The notes: generated by a model from the sequence alone, not told the origin. Positions 33,970 to 44,997 are shown, counted from the first letter of the stretch. The stretch: 64,000 nucleotides of DNA from Zoroaster sp. YZ-2022 (GCA_029582265.1 CM055823.1:23447290-23511289); one strand, 5' to 3'. Numbers and translations: made by a program.

Positions 33970-34725
33970 TTAAACCCTGCGGCTCGTTTGATATTCATTT
34001 AAATGCGGCCTCAGCACCTAGTCTACACCGTGTAGTAGGTTGTAAATCGTTAATTACATGGGTAAATGAACTGATTTTCCCAATTTTATTCATTTTAACT
34101 TGTTTCAGAGGGTCTAGAGATGTTTTCTATCAAAACAAATTTTTGTAAATATTTATGTTTTTCTTAGAAAGTTAATTACTAATTAACACTAAAAAAAACC
34201 TGTACTTTTTTTTACTCAATAGTAGTCCAGTCTACTATATATACATGCTACAATATATACAAACCCATTGCCCATTCATAAAAAGCCACCTGCTATCGAT
34301 CGATCACTCAGATACCGCCATCCGACCCCCCCCCCCCAACAGCCATCCCCCAATATCACCCCCCACATAGACGTTTTTATTGGTCAAAATACCTGACTGA
34401 GCTGTCAAAGAGCCATCACAGAAGCCTTTGAGATGTCTCCCAGATCACCGCAGACATGTTATTTGATGGTAATCAGCCTGTGTTTATGACCTTGTGAACC
34501 CCAACGCTAAGTCAGTGTGTACACAAATCCCATAGGGGCTCCTGAGGCATGGCAGTTGCGCTGGCTTAAAGGGGTGAACGAACTTCCCCAGTACTTTGAG
34601 CTTGCAACGCACTATTTCTAATGGTGATCCAAAGGAACTTACGAAGAATTGAATTTGTTCACCCTTTAATTAAAAAATACTTACACGAATAAAGGAGTGC
34701 TACTGCACCGTGTAGTATTGGTAAC
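33970..34725. mobile_element. unidentified ~0.75-kb insert in LINE copy C
   Basis: Absent from copy A at the equivalent site (27490-27530), so it is an insertion or replacement. CTACACCGTGTAGTA (34023) and GCACCGTGTAGTA (34706) are similar near-palindromic ends. A TTAAAGGGGTGAAC / GTTCACCCTTTAA pair (34565-34667) forms an internal hairpin of ~100 bp. A C-run lies at 34326-34338. No coding frame. Confidence 0.55.
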
Positions 34726-36675
34726 CGCGCGCAGAAAGGGTTCAATTGCAATCGAGTACAGCAGCCCCGAGAGCGGGCAGCCTTGTCGAATTCCTTTCAA
34801 AAAGGGAAACGGCGCGGTCAAGGAGCCACAAACTTTGATGTGGCTCTCGGCGCTGCTGTACAAGAGATTGAGGTGTGAAATAAATTTGTCCCCGAACCCC
34901 ATGGCTCTCATTGTACTGAAAAGGTAGACGTGGTCAACGTTGTCAAACGCTTTGCGCTGATCAAGGTTGACCACGCCAAGAGGAAGATCATTAAAATTAC
35001 AATAATTAATCACATCACGTAAAAGGTTCAGGTTATTATAGATTGTGCGCCCAGGGACGCAGTAGGATTGATCATCTTGTACAACATTACCAATAAATTG
35101 TTTTAGTCTATTCGCAAGCAGCTTGGCAAACATTTTGTAATCCGTATTAAGGAGCGAGACAGGCCGCCAATTTGAAATTTCGCATAAGTCACCCTTTTTA
35201 GGGATTAGGGAGATAATGGCTTTGTTGAAAGAGCGCGGAAGGGAGCCAGAAAAAACGGCAAAATTTACAACATCGAAGAAATCATTTTTTAGAAGAGGCA
35301 AGAAGAAAGTGTCGAATTCAGAAGTAAGGCCATCAAAACCCGGCGTTTTGTTTTTGCCAAGCTGCTTGACGGCACAGTCTAATTCGTCGAGACGCAGAGG
35401 AGTATCAAGGTCCTCGGCGTCTCGAGGATCCAAATTAGTTAATTACATAAAAGGGATCCGAGGGCGCCCTCGTCAGTTGGGACATGGCTGTAAAGCTGTT
35501 CATAGAAGTTTCGACAGTGTTTTCTAATTTCTTCGGGATTTTCGGTAATTGTTCCATTGGGGAGGCGAATGCTAGACAAGGTTTTAGACTGAGAGTGATG
35601 TTTTTCAAGGTTAAAGAAATAGGATGAGCTCGTGTCCACTTCATTTAAATGTTGAACACGAGATCTGACGAGTGCGCCCTGGGCTTGGTTTTTAAGGAGA
35701 ATATTTAATTCGTTACGTTGTTGTTCTAAGATTTGCTGCGTCTCGGGTGTGATGTTTGGCGCAGATTGAAGTTCTTGGATGTAGGAGTTTATGCGGGAGA
35801 AAGACGAGCGCTTTTCTTTAGCAATTTTAGAACTATATTTTTGGGTTATGGTTTTGATTTGGGCCTTGCCCAAATCTCACCACATGCCTATACTGTTAAA
35901 AGAGGATTTTTCATTTTGCCATTGGGACCAGAAGAGGTGTATAATTTCACGGTAATTTTTATCATCAAGGAGAATTATTAAATTGCCAGTAGGCGCTCCT
36001 CTATGCTGAGGGCAAGGAAGCTTTAGGCGGAGGCGAACTGCAGAGTGGTCAGACAAAGAGCAAGATAGAATTTCACATGTACGTGTTGAGGGTAAGAGAT
36101 TGGCGGAGGTGTAGACACGGTCAAGCCTAGCTTTAGAAAATTGATCAGGAGCAAAGGGTTTTTTTCGCATCCAAGTGAATTTTTTTTTAGTAGGGTTCAA
36201 TCTGCGCCAAACATCACACAGGTTTAAATTATTCATACTATTTTGAGAGCCACAGAGATTCGGGGACGATGCTCGGTCGGCTCATCCGCTCGATCCATAA
36301 GAGGATCAAGCGTGCAGTTAAAGTCACCTCCGACGAGAATGGCGCCCTCAGCCTGCTGGCCACAGTGAGAATCAAATTTGTCAAAAAAGGACAAAGCGAT
36401 GCTGTCTTTCTGGGGGACGAGAAAGTTGTAGATATTAAAAACAGAATTGTTATGTTTAACTTGGGCAAAGAGGATGTGGCCAGCAACAATAACACTGGAG
36501 GCTACAAGGTTGATATTATTCCGGGTTAAAATGGTCACCCCTGAACCAGGTGTGGTACCAGGAGCACAATTGGGGGTGTAATTGTGCCAGTTTCTCCAGC
36601 ACAGACTTTTTTCCGTTAATGTGTAAGTTTCTTGCAGTAATATGATGTCAGGTCTTGGGGTTAAGTTAGACATGT
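34726..36675 (-). pseudogene. LINE copy C ORF2, endonuclease to RT middle
   Basis: Frame pieces run SNLTPRPDIILLQETYTL (36673), GGDFNCTLDPLMDR, then RLDRVYTSANLL and CSLSDHSAVRL (~36060), the SDH end of the endonuclease. Next is the linker with LQSAPNITPETQ. The 250-residue frame 35433-34681 has LGKNKTPGFDGLTSEF, NWRPVSLLNTDYKMFAKLLA, VVNLDQRKAFDNVDHVYL and IRQGCPLSGLLYSIAIEPFL. Frame changes lie near 36235, 35880 and 35435. The RT core up to block 4 is otherwise well preserved. Confidence 0.87.
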
Positions 36676-37930
36676 AATGATAGAATTAGAGATGGAGTTA
36701 ACAACAAGTTGAGAGATGAACAAGCAGGTTTTAGAAAAGGCAGAAGTACAGTTGAGCAAATATTTGTGTTGCGCAACATAGTAGAGCAAGCTGTGGAATG
36801 GCAGTCAACCTTATACATTACGTTTGTGGACTTTGAAAAGGCATTTGATTCTGTGTATAGGGAGAGCCTTTGGAAGATCATGGCTAGTTATGGAATTCCG
36901 CATAAAATACTGAAATGGTCCAGATCCTGTACGAAGACAGTGAATGCACTGTGATAGATGAAGGAGTGGAGTCAGACTGGTTTAAGGTAAAAACAGGAGT
37001 GAAACAAGGCGATGTAATGTCTGGATTCATTTTTCTGTTGGTGGTGGATTGGATAATGAAGAAAACAACAGAAGGAAACAACACAGGGATAAGGTGGAGA
37101 TTCATGAACAAATTGGAGGACTTGGACTTTGCAGATGATATTGCACTTTTGTCATCTAACTTGAAACATATGCAAACTAAGACAACACAACTTAATGAAT
37201 ATGCATCTAGAACTGGACTCAAAATTAACAAGAAGAAAACCGAAGTTCTACGAATAAACAGCAACAACAACAGCAGCATTATAATTGATGAGCATCATTT
37301 AAAGGAGGTTGATAAATACACATACTTAGGAGCCATCATCAGCAAACAAGGAGGAGGGGGTGAGGACATTTCCAGTAGAATTTGTAAAGCAAGGATATCA
37401 TACATGAAATTGAAGCAAGTTTGGAATTCTAACAAGTACTCATTAAGAACAAAAATTAGATTATTCAGCTCTCTCGTCATACCAGTGCTACTTTATAGCT
37501 GCGAAACATGGAAGACCAACGAAAGCGACAATAAGAAGATGGACACATTTCAATTCAAATGCCTTAGAAGAATTTTGAAAATTAGATGGCCTTATGTCGT
37601 GTCAAACGATGAAATACTCACTAGAACAAAATTAAAACGAATCAGTGATGAAGTGAAAACTAGAAGATGGAAATGGATCGGCCATGTTCTTAGAATGGAG
37701 GATAACTGCCACTGCAGGACTGCAATGACTTGGGTCCCTGAAGGCAGGAGGAAAGTTGGTCGTCCGAAAACAACATGGAGACGTACTGTAGAGAAAGAAA
37801 GGAAAGAGTTGGGATGGAAGTCATGGAATGAAGCCAAGCCTGTGGCCAGTAACAGAGCACAGTGAAAAGAGTGCACTGCAGCCTTATGGGCCACTTGGCC
37901 CGAAGAGGATAGATGATGAAGAAGATGACG
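36676..37930 (+). mobile_element. RTE-like LINE, 5'-truncated, inserted in copy C
   Basis: A + strand RT with LRDEQAGFRKGRSTVEQIF, FVDFEKAFDSVYRESLWKI, a frameshift near 36910, then VKTGVKQGDVMSGFIFLLVV, LEDLDFADDIALLSS (FADD box), YLGAIISKQGG and RRWKWIGHVLRM. The last is the C-terminal signature of RTE/BovB-type elements. The 3' end after the TGA at 37863 ends in GATAGATGATGAAGAAGATGA, a trinucleotide-like tail rather than poly(A). The endonuclease and the start of the RT are missing. The insertion removed about 20 bp of the host LINE compared with copy A. Confidence 0.82.
36915..37865 (+). CDS. RTE-like reverse transcriptase, C-terminal 316 residues intact
   Basis: Open from 36915 to the stop at 37863-37865. 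It contains the RT blocks QGD-x-M, FADD and LKINKKKTEVL, the thumb, and the C-terminal GRPKTTWRRTVEKERKELGW. The preceding RT blocks (36701-36911) are in another frame, so the protein is not made whole. The length of the intact frame argues for a fairly recent insertion. Confidence 0.85.
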   Translation: MVQILYEDSECTVIDEGVESDWFKVKTGVKQGDVMSGFIFLLVVDWIMKKTTEGNNTGIRWRFMNKLEDLDFADDIALLSSNLKHMQTKTTQLNEYASRTGLKINKKKTEVLRINSNNNSSIIIDEHHLKEVDKYTYLGAIISKQGGGGEDISSRICKARISYMKLKQVWNSNKYSLRTKIRLFSSLVIPVLLYSCETWKTNESDNKKMDTFQFKCLRRILKIRWPYVVSNDEILTRTKLKRISDEVKTRRWKWIGHVLRMEDNCHCRTAMTWVPEGRRKVGRPKTTWRRTVEKERKELGWKSWNEAKPVASNRAQ

Positions 37931-38246
37931 AGTAGTATCAAGACAGCCTCCAGTGTTGAGGGTAACTACCGAGAGCGCCATAAGCAAGGAAATGAGAGTG
38001 TACAGTCTATCCATCATGAATTTAAGGAAATTAGGATTCGAGTTTCTTAACCAGTTTGCGAATCCTATGCTGCATGTTGTAGGGCACCAGGGAACTATTC
38101 TTTAAGGGCCTCAGTTGTTGTATGAGGCCCTGAATGTCCTTGGTGAAGGTCTGGGCGATGGACATGGGGTTTCTTTGTGACTTTACTTTTGACAGGAAAT
38201 TAACGATTTGTGACTCGTTTAGGGGACCGGGCATAATAGGAAGCAC
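37931..38246 (-). pseudogene. LINE copy C: ORF1 tail and ORF2 start
   Basis: The frame ending at 38031 gives SKVKSQRNPMSIAQTFTKD and HRIRKLVKKLES, the conserved ORF1 C terminus. ORF2 starts at 38017 with MMDRLYTLISLLMALSVVTL and runs to NTGGCLDTTR at 37931, where the RTE-like element begins. The 13-bp spacing between the two frames resembles the 17-bp spacing in copy A and supports a bicistronic RNA. Confidence 0.8.
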
Positions 38247-38554
38247 TATCTGGGATGATTCATCATCAGAGGATGGTTGTGAACCATCCCAGGTGGAGGA
38301 GTCGGTGTCCGATGCTGCAACTACGGAGTTCGGAAAAGGGGTAGACGTGGAGGTGGGGGGGTTGGGGTAGGTTTAGGGACGGATCTTGGGGCAGGGATGG
38401 GGACAGGGGTGGGGGCGGCGCTTGGGCTAGGAGTGGGAGTGGAGCTAGCTTTAGGGGCGGGGCTATGGGCAGGAGTGGGGGCAGGGGTGGACTGAGGGGA
38501 GGGGGAAGGGGTGGGGGTGGGAGGGGGAGCTAGTGACAGGTGTAGAGTAGGGGG

Positions 38555-38704
38555 TAAAGAATGTTGTAGACTCCGTTATGTTGAACGCTAGTCAAGCTTT
38601 ATTTAGTAACAACACGAGTTCACATACAGGCATGTAAGCGGCCATGTTATGAGTGATGCATGCTGGGATACATAGATTAGACTTGTGCAAGGCGTACCGC
38701 TACA
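38555..38704 (-). repeat. 3' LTR of the Gypsy element
   Basis: Reads TGTAGCGGTACGCC to CATTCTTTA on the - strand. It is identical to the 5' LTR except for one G/C difference near 38675. The purine-rich AGAAGAGAGGA abuts its internal side. Confidence 0.95.
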
Positions 38705-39180
38705 TCCTCTCTTCTAAGTTTTGTTTTAACACTTTGAATAAAACAATCTGCTTTATAAAATGAACATTGGTTTGATCAAGTGAATTTGTAAACTGAAGTC
38801 TGGTAATTTAGAGTCTAAGTGTTTCACTGATTTGAAGATCACTATCTAAAATTTTGAAAACACTGGTTGCGTAAATGTAGCAAGATAAACAATTAACTAT
38901 CCTTTCCTCTGAGAAACAAACAGAAAGTTCAAGCAATAAGGCGTAAAGACAAAAATAAACAAAACTCTAATGCCTGGAGTACTGGGATAGACTGTCTAGT
39001 ACTCAATGCGTGTACAAGGATTATTCTGCCCTTATTCTTGAAGTGTACAACACATGTGAAATAGGCAAACTATTTACAAGGAGTCCGATAATCAGGGATA
39101 GTCCAGAGTCATCAGCATAAAAGTGGGATCAACAGTACAAAATCCAGTGTGGGCAAGGTTATAACAGTTACACAAAACTA

Positions 39181-39890
39181 TTAAGTGTATTTAGGATTTG
39201 GCTTGGAGATGCGACCAGAACGGGTTACAGCTGGCTGTGGCGGAGGTGCTTGGGCGATGGCGGGCTGAGGCAGTGGATCCTGTGGAGGTAGGTAGAAGTC
39301 AAGTAAGTGATGTTGCTGTGGAGGTGGTTCAGGGACTGGTAATAGGTGTCTCCGATTGCGGCGGTAGAGTGTGCCTTGGGCATTGACGATGTATGATCTG
39401 GGGTTGCCGGAATGCTTTTGGACAATTCCGAGCTGATCGTGTCCTTTGGGTGATTGGAGACGGACGACTTGCCCTGGTTTCAGTGGTCGGAGGGGTTTAG
39501 CAGATTTATCAAATGAGGACTTCTGCTGCTGGCGTCTCTTTCGTAATTGGGCAGTGACGCGTGTGTAAATGGTGGGTTTAAGGAGTGGCGTCAAGGTGGG
39601 AATGGTTGTTCGAAGACGCCGTGACATGAGACGTTGGGAAGGTGAGCCAAGCTGAGGGTTGGTTGGGACATTGCGAATGTTCAGCAGGTTGCGGTATAAG
39701 TCTGAGCCTTCGCGTTTTGTCTTCTCGAGGAGTTGTTTGGCACGCTTGACAGAGCTCTCTGCAAGGCCGTTGGACTGAGGGAAATAGGGACTGCTGGTTG
39801 TATGCTGGAAACCCCATGACTGTGCAAACTGTTTAAAGGCGAAGCAATCAAACTGTCTTGCGTTGTCACTGTTAACAATGCGGGGGGATC
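39181..39890 (-). CDS. Gypsy integrase, C-terminal part (shifted frame)
   Basis: The frame resumes after the homopolymer shift with IVNSDNARQFDCFAFKQF (second catalytic Asp) and FPQSNGLAESSVKRAKQLL (catalytic Glu). A basic linker follows, then a chromodomain-free C-terminal region with LKPGQVVRLQSPKGHDQLG, and a Pro/Gln-rich end TRSGRISKPNPKYT with the stop at 39181. Joined to the preceding frame it completes a D,D-35-E integrase. Confidence 0.9.
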
Positions 39891-42800
39891 CCATGGATGG
39901 AAAATTGTCTCTTGAGTACCTCAATGACTGTAGAGGCACATGTGTCGTCAAGCGAAGCGAAGTCAAACCAGCCAGAATATGAGTCGCCAAGGGCTAGGTA
40001 ATCCATGCCATTCCAGTGGAATAGGTCAACTCCAATGAGTTCCCATGGGAGGCTGGGTGGGGGGTAGCTTTTCAGTGGCTCTTTCTGTTGGTGGGCTTTG
40101 GTAGCGTTGCAAACTGTGCATCCAGAAACGGACTGTTCGATATCCGTGCACATTGATGGCCAGTAGACTACGTCTCTGGCTCTGCGTTTGGTAGCCTCGA
40201 TACCTGGATGACCTTCATGCAGTATTTTGATGTATTCTGTGCGTAGTGACTTGGGTATAATGGCCTTATGTCCCTTTAAGATGATGCCGCGTTCAAGAAC
40301 CAGTTCATCTCTGAACGGGAAGTAGGTGCGAACCTCTGGTGGGGCATTGTTGATATGTGAAGGCCATCCGCGACTGATGATATCAGCGAGCTTTTGCATG
40401 GCGGAGTCACAGTTAGTTGCTTTTTTGAGCTGTCCAAGTCGTGCATCAGAGATTGGCAGAAGGGTCATTACTTCCAGGTCATGATTCCCAGTACCAGTGG
40501 TTGACATGGGTGCGCGAGACAAAGTGTCAGCAAGAAAGAGTTCTTTGCCTTTCTTGTACACGAGGGTGAAGTTGTACTTCTGCAACTGGAGAAGCATGCG
40601 TTGAAGTCGTGCAGGGGCACTCAGCAGAGGCTTTTTGACGATGGTGACCAGTGGCTGGTGATCCGTTTCAACTACAATGTCTTTTCCATATATGTAGTCG
40701 TGGAACTTGGTGCAGGCAAACAGAACTGCAAGCAGTTCTTTCTCAATCTGCGCGTAGCGTTTTTCAGTCTCAGTCATAGTACGCGAAGCATACGCGACAG
40801 GGGCACCCTCTTGTAGGCAAGCTGCACCAAGGCCGAACTTAGAGGCGTCACATGTCACTGTAACTGGCTTGCAGACATCAAAGTACTTGAGTGTCGGCGC
40901 ATTAACGATCCTGTCCTTGATCTCAAGAAATGCTGCATTGTGTTGGTCTAACCAACACCAATGGACGTCACTATGTGTGAGCTCGCGTAGTGGGGCTGCT
41001 AAGTCGCTTAGATTGGGTATATACTTGGCTAGGTACGTCACCATGCCAAGGAAGCGTTGTAAGGCAGTGACGTCGTCAGGTGGAGGCATGTCGGTGATAG
41101 CACTGACTTTGGCTGGGTCAGGCTTAAGACCAGTGGCGGTGAAGACGTGACCGACATACGAGACTTGAGTGAGACCCAATCGGCACTTCTTGGGGTTGAG
41201 GCGCATGTTGATTTTGCGTATTCGATCGAGGACAGTTTTGAGATTTTGATCGTGCTCCTCTTTGGTACGTCCACCAACTAGTATGTCATCGACGATGATG
41301 GAGCATGGCAGATCAGCAAATAACTGCTCCATGGTTCTCTGGTACACATCAGAAGCAGAACAAATACCATATGGCATGCGAAGAAAGCGATACCTGCCGT
41401 GTGGCGTGCTGAATGTGGTCAGCAATGATGATTGGTAATCCAAGGGGATCTGCCAGAAGGAGCATTTAGCATCAAGCACTGAGAAAACAGTGGCGCCATC
41501 CATCTTGGCGGCAACTTCCTCTACTGTTCGCGTAGGGTGGTGTGGGCGCTTCAGTGCTTGGTTAAGGTCACGAGGGTCGATGCACAAACGGATTTCTTCG
41601 CAATTTTTCTTATGGGTTGCGACCATAGAAGAAACCCAGTCCGTCGGTTCTGAGACTGGAGTGATCACACCGAGGGTAGTCATTCGTTTGAGTTCAGACT
41701 TGACCTTGTCTTGCATCGCTGCCGGGATGCGACGTGGGGGACGGACAACCGGTGTAGCATTAGGGTCAATGGTCATGGTGTAGATGACTGGTAGTGTCCC
41801 GAGGGAGTCGTCAAATAGGTCTTCGTAGTCTTTGAAGACTTGAGTCGATGTTGTGTCAGTTGAGACGCGGTAGACTGAGTTATTAACAGACAACAGGCCT
41901 AGGCGGAGGCAATCGGTCAATCCGAGTATAGCTTTCACCTGTGCGTCAACAATGTGAAAGTCAATCTTGTGGTCAGTCTGTGATGATTCGATGCGACACG
42001 GCAGTGACGCTAGTCCAACTGTGTGGAGCTCGTTTCCTCCGTAAGCTATGAGCGTGGTTGACTTGGAATTATCAATGGTCTTGGGTGGTGCGATGACATT
42101 GTAAACCTTCATGGGCAGGACGTTACAACGTGCACCAGTGTCAAGTTGGACAGGAACATGTGTGTTATTCACCACAAGTGTAGCGTGGATATCATGCTTC
42201 AAGTTCAGGTTGGTGTTGTCTAGAGCTCGAATGTTGAATAATTCTTGCTCTTCTGCGAAAGGGTCGTCCTCCTCCGAGTATGGATCGGGGTTTACTGTGT
42301 AGACACGGCGGCTGCTTCTGCAGTAGTCAGCGTAGTGATTTTTGTTGTTACATTTGTGGCAAGTTTTGCCATACGCTGGACATTCACGCCTCTTGTGAAA
42401 AGTTCCGCAATTTCCACAAGGTGTTCTGGGCTGTTGTTGCTGTGTAGGTCTACTGCGTGCAGATTTCTGCCATTGGTTCATCTTGTTGGGGCGTTGGGCT
42501 TGTTTCTTTTTAAAAGCATTGACGCTGTTACTTGATTCTGCAATGGCGCTGGAAGAGGCCGTCAACATTTTGGCCTGGTCACCTGCGAGCTGCATTGATT
42601 GTGCAAGTTCCACTGAGCGCTTGAGATCAAGTTTGTCCTCTGGTTGAGCAAGCAGGGATTTCTGGATTCGTTCATCCCGCACACCACAAACAAGCCGGTC
42701 TCTCAGCATTTCATCAAGATTTTGACCATAGTTACAGTCACTTGCTAGTGCACGTAAGGCTGCTAAATATTCGGCGATTGATTCACCGGACCGCCGGTAG

Positions 42801-43087
42801 CGGCTGTTGAATTGGAAGCGAGCAATGATGCTAGATTTTGTAGGTTTGAAATGCTTCTCTAGTCTATCCACTAATTCTTGGTATGTAGCTTCATTTGGTT
42901 TCTTAGGGGCAAGAAGATCGGTGATCAGCTTATATATTTGTGAACCAACGATAGAGTTGAGTATAGCCCTTTTACGTGTTGCGTCAGTGATATTGTTCGC
43001 CGTGAAATATTCGCCGAGACGATCAGTGTACATTTTCCATGTCTCTTTCTTCTCACAAAACTCTCCAATATTGCCGAAAGTGGCCAT
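39872..43087 (-). CDS. Gypsy gag-pol polyprotein (gag, protease, RT, RNase H, integrase N-terminal)
   Basis: A 1071-residue open frame from ATG 43087 (MATFGNIGEFCEKK). Residues ~1-190 are gag. Knuckles CGNCGTFHKRREC and CHKCNNKNHYADYC are near residues 225-260. The protease QLDTGARCNVLP lies at ~315. The RT includes RLCIDPRDLNQAL, FSVLDAKCSFWQIPL, LRMPYGICSAS and SIIVDDILVGG. RNase H includes TCDASKFGLGAACLQ and VVETDHQPLVTI. The integrase HHCC zinc site is HEGHPGIEA..CTVCN, and GVDLF supplies the first catalytic Asp. The frame ends after HGIPPHC at the G/C run. A single-base change would fuse it to the next frame. The element copies its RNA and inserts the DNA. Confidence 0.95.
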   Translation of the reverse strand: MATFGNIGEFCEKKETWKMYTDRLGEYFTANNITDATRKRAILNSIVGSQIYKLITDLLAPKKPNEATYQELVDRLEKHFKPTKSSIIARFQFNSRYRRSGESIAEYLAALRALASDCNYGQNLDEMLRDRLVCGVRDERIQKSLLAQPEDKLDLKRSVELAQSMQLAGDQAKMLTASSSAIAESSNSVNAFKKKQAQRPNKMNQWQKSARSRPTQQQQPRTPCGNCGTFHKRRECPAYGKTCHKCNNKNHYADYCRSSRRVYTVNPDPYSEEDDPFAEEQELFNIRALDNTNLNLKHDIHATLVVNNTHVPVQLDTGARCNVLPMKVYNVIAPPKTIDNSKSTTLIAYGGNELHTVGLASLPCRIESSQTDHKIDFHIVDAQVKAILGLTDCLRLGLLSVNNSVYRVSTDTTSTQVFKDYEDLFDDSLGTLPVIYTMTIDPNATPVVRPPRRIPAAMQDKVKSELKRMTTLGVITPVSEPTDWVSSMVATHKKNCEEIRLCIDPRDLNQALKRPHHPTRTVEEVAAKMDGATVFSVLDAKCSFWQIPLDYQSSLLTTFSTPHGRYRFLRMPYGICSASDVYQRTMEQLFADLPCSIIVDDILVGGRTKEEHDQNLKTVLDRIRKINMRLNPKKCRLGLTQVSYVGHVFTATGLKPDPAKVSAITDMPPPDDVTALQRFLGMVTYLAKYIPNLSDLAAPLRELTHSDVHWCWLDQHNAAFLEIKDRIVNAPTLKYFDVCKPVTVTCDASKFGLGAACLQEGAPVAYASRTMTETEKRYAQIEKELLAVLFACTKFHDYIYGKDIVVETDHQPLVTIVKKPLLSAPARLQRMLLQLQKYNFTLVYKKGKELFLADTLSRAPMSTTGTGNHDLEVMTLLPISDARLGQLKKATNCDSAMQKLADIISRGWPSHINNAPPEVRTYFPFRDELVLERGIILKGHKAIIPKSLRTEYIKILHEGHPGIEATKRRARDVVYWPSMCTDIEQSVSGCTVCNATKAHQQKEPLKSYPPPSLPWELIGVDLFHWNGMDYLALGDSYSGWFDFASLDDTCASTVIEVLKRQFSIHGIPPHC

Positions 43088-43125
43088 GATATATTAAGAA
43101 ACAGTTCCAGTACTTACTGACACCA

Positions 43126-43275
43126 TAAAGAATGTTGTAGACTCCGTTATGTTGAACGCTAGTCAAGCTTTATTTAGTAACAACACGAGTTCACATACAG
43201 GCATGTAAGCGGCCATGTTATGAGTGATGCATGCTGCGATACATAGATTAGACTTGTGCAAGGCGTACCGCTACA
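43126..43275 (-). repeat. 5' LTR of the Gypsy element
   Basis: 150 bp, pairing with 38555-38704. It is followed on the - strand by TGGTGTCAGTAAGTACTGG. Promoter elements are expected here but I cannot point to a specific site. Confidence 0.95.
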
Positions 43276-43280
43276 GGGGG

Positions 43281-44652
43281 TAGCGGAGTGATGAGGACTA
43301 GAGGGGGAGGGCTGAGTGTCAAAATCCATGTGTGTCGTGTCATCAGGTGTGTCGAGGATCTGCGAGAGGGTCGGGGTCTGGGGTTCGGGGGCTTGGGCCT
43401 TTTTCCTTAGTTTACGTTGGGGCTGCGGGGATTTCAGGGATACCAGGTGAGGTGTGTCATCTTCAGGTTTCTGGGGCGAAAGCTTGCGCTTGGTGAGAGC
43501 CTCAGTGAAGAGCCTAGTGAGGGGAGGGGGAGTGCCAAAAATAAGAATTGGGTTGTCACGAGCAGGTGACTTAAGGGCTGTTTTCACCCGTGAGGGCCCA
43601 GACGAGGCCCCGGCGGCAGACTCCACCCCAGCAGGACCACTAGCCCCACCGGCCGCAGTCGCAGCCGAAGCTGCGACCGGCTTGTCGGATGAGGCCGAGG
43701 GCCCAGCAGAGGAGGCGCCCGCCCCCGGGGACTCTGCTGCAGGAGCCCCCAGGTGTGAAAGGGGGCGGGGCTTAGGGACGGGGGCAATTCTGTGTTTGAA
43801 AACCTCCTGCGACGGAGTTGGGTACAAAATGGCGGCCTTGGAGGGTCCGGCTAGTGGGGTGGTATTAGAGGGTTTTGTGGTGGGCGGGGCAGTGGAGGGT
43901 TTGGACTTCTAAGGGAGGTGTTTGGGGTCAGATTTCTTATTCTTACCATGAACGAAAGTTCGTGGGGGGTTGAGGGGGTTGGTCGGTTCTTGTGGTTCGT
44001 CGTCGTTGTCGGGTGGGGGGCGGGGCTTCTTGCATGAGCGACTGATGTGGCCAAACTCACCGCAGTTGAAGCATCGCACCGACTCCGTGGATAACAAAAA
44101 ACCACGATAGTTAGCACCAGAAAAGGAGAAATTAATGTGACTGGGGAGAGTGACGTTGGGTTTGACTAGGACCTGGACGTGGCGGCGAAATGACATTATG
44201 TGGGACAGCTGTCTGTTCTTAAAACCAAGGGGTATGGGACGGATAGGGGATACAACTTTACAAAAGCTCGATATGTTGTGAAGAAGGACAGAATTAGGGA
44301 TTTCGGGATATACATTAGACAAGGTTAAGCGGGTGGTTGGTTGAACAAGGGGGCTGAGTTCCAGAAAGGAGTCGCCGTGGGTAAGACCCAGCGAAATAGC
44401 TTCGGCTACCTCCTCTCTAGAACCCAGGTACACGGCAATACGGTTATTAGAAATTCTACTTGCAAAGACAACATGAATGTGTGCTGGCATACAATTGTTA
44501 AATTCCTGCATATAGGATTCAATGGACACATTGTCTATGACTCTGAAAGACGCCCCATTCTTCCTGGTGACGCCCGCGAACGGTTCGTCACCAGGCTTGG
44601 GGTCAGCCACGCTTGGCTGACCCACGTCTGAGGTTCCCGCCTGACTGGCCAT
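43281..44652 (-). pseudogene. LINE copy C ORF1, N-terminal two thirds
   Basis: ATG 44652 opens MASQAGTSDVGQPSV. The frame continues through ASRISNNRIAVYLGSREEV, TRLTLSNVYPEIPNSVLL, MSFRRHVQVLVKPNVTL and the CCHC knuckle CFNCGEFGHISRSC. It stops at 43909 after a frame change, and a Pro/Ala/Gly-rich frame (43827 onward) carries on to the Gypsy insertion at 43275. Compared with copy A, the N terminus here is intact and shows the true start. Confidence 0.85.
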
Positions 44653-44868
44653 GGCGGCCAGCCCAGCAAAAACGACTACACAAACTAAAACTAAAAATAC
44701 ACATAAAATTCACGAAAATTACAGATATTTACACGGTGGGCTTGGTCTATGGATATCTATATACAATAAATTACACTATAATATAAATACAAGGACCTTA
44801 CCAGGTCAGAGAGAGCTCAGATTTAGGCCTTACACGGGAGCTCGAAAGAAACACGTCCGTCCTCGGCA

Positions 44869-44910
44869 TAAATAAATAAAATAAATAAAATAAAATAAAA
44901 TAAAATAAAA

Positions 44911-44997
<87 letters not shown>

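Larger units (their letters stand above)
38555..43275 (-). mobile_element. Ty3/Gypsy LTR retrotransposon, nearly intact and young
   Basis: The 4721-bp element on the - strand has 150-bp LTRs (43126-43275 as 5' LTR, 38555-38704 as 3' LTR) that differ at one position seen by eye. A 5-bp direct repeat GGGGG flanks it (38550-38554 and 43276-43280). After the 5' LTR the - strand begins TGGTGTCAGTAAG, a plausible primer-binding site starting with TGG. Before the 3' LTR is the purine tract AGAAGAGAGGA. All enzymes are present and in order. The only clear defect is one extra base in a G/C run at 39882-39887. Confidence 0.95.
32013..44868 (-). mobile_element. Tx1/L1-like LINE copy C, split by three later insertions
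   Basis: Reading - strand: 5' UTR 44868-44653; ORF1 44652-43281, continuing 38549-38031; ORF2 38017-37931, then 36675-34726, then 33969-32118; 3' UTR to 32013 and a (TTTA)n tail. The sections join in the order of copy A. The interruptions are an LTR retrotransposon (38555-43275), an RTE-like LINE (~36676-37930) and an unidentified 0.75-kb insert (~33970-34725). Without them the copy is about 6.1 kb. The 5' end abuts (TAAA)n at 44869, as copy A does. Confidence 0.88.
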
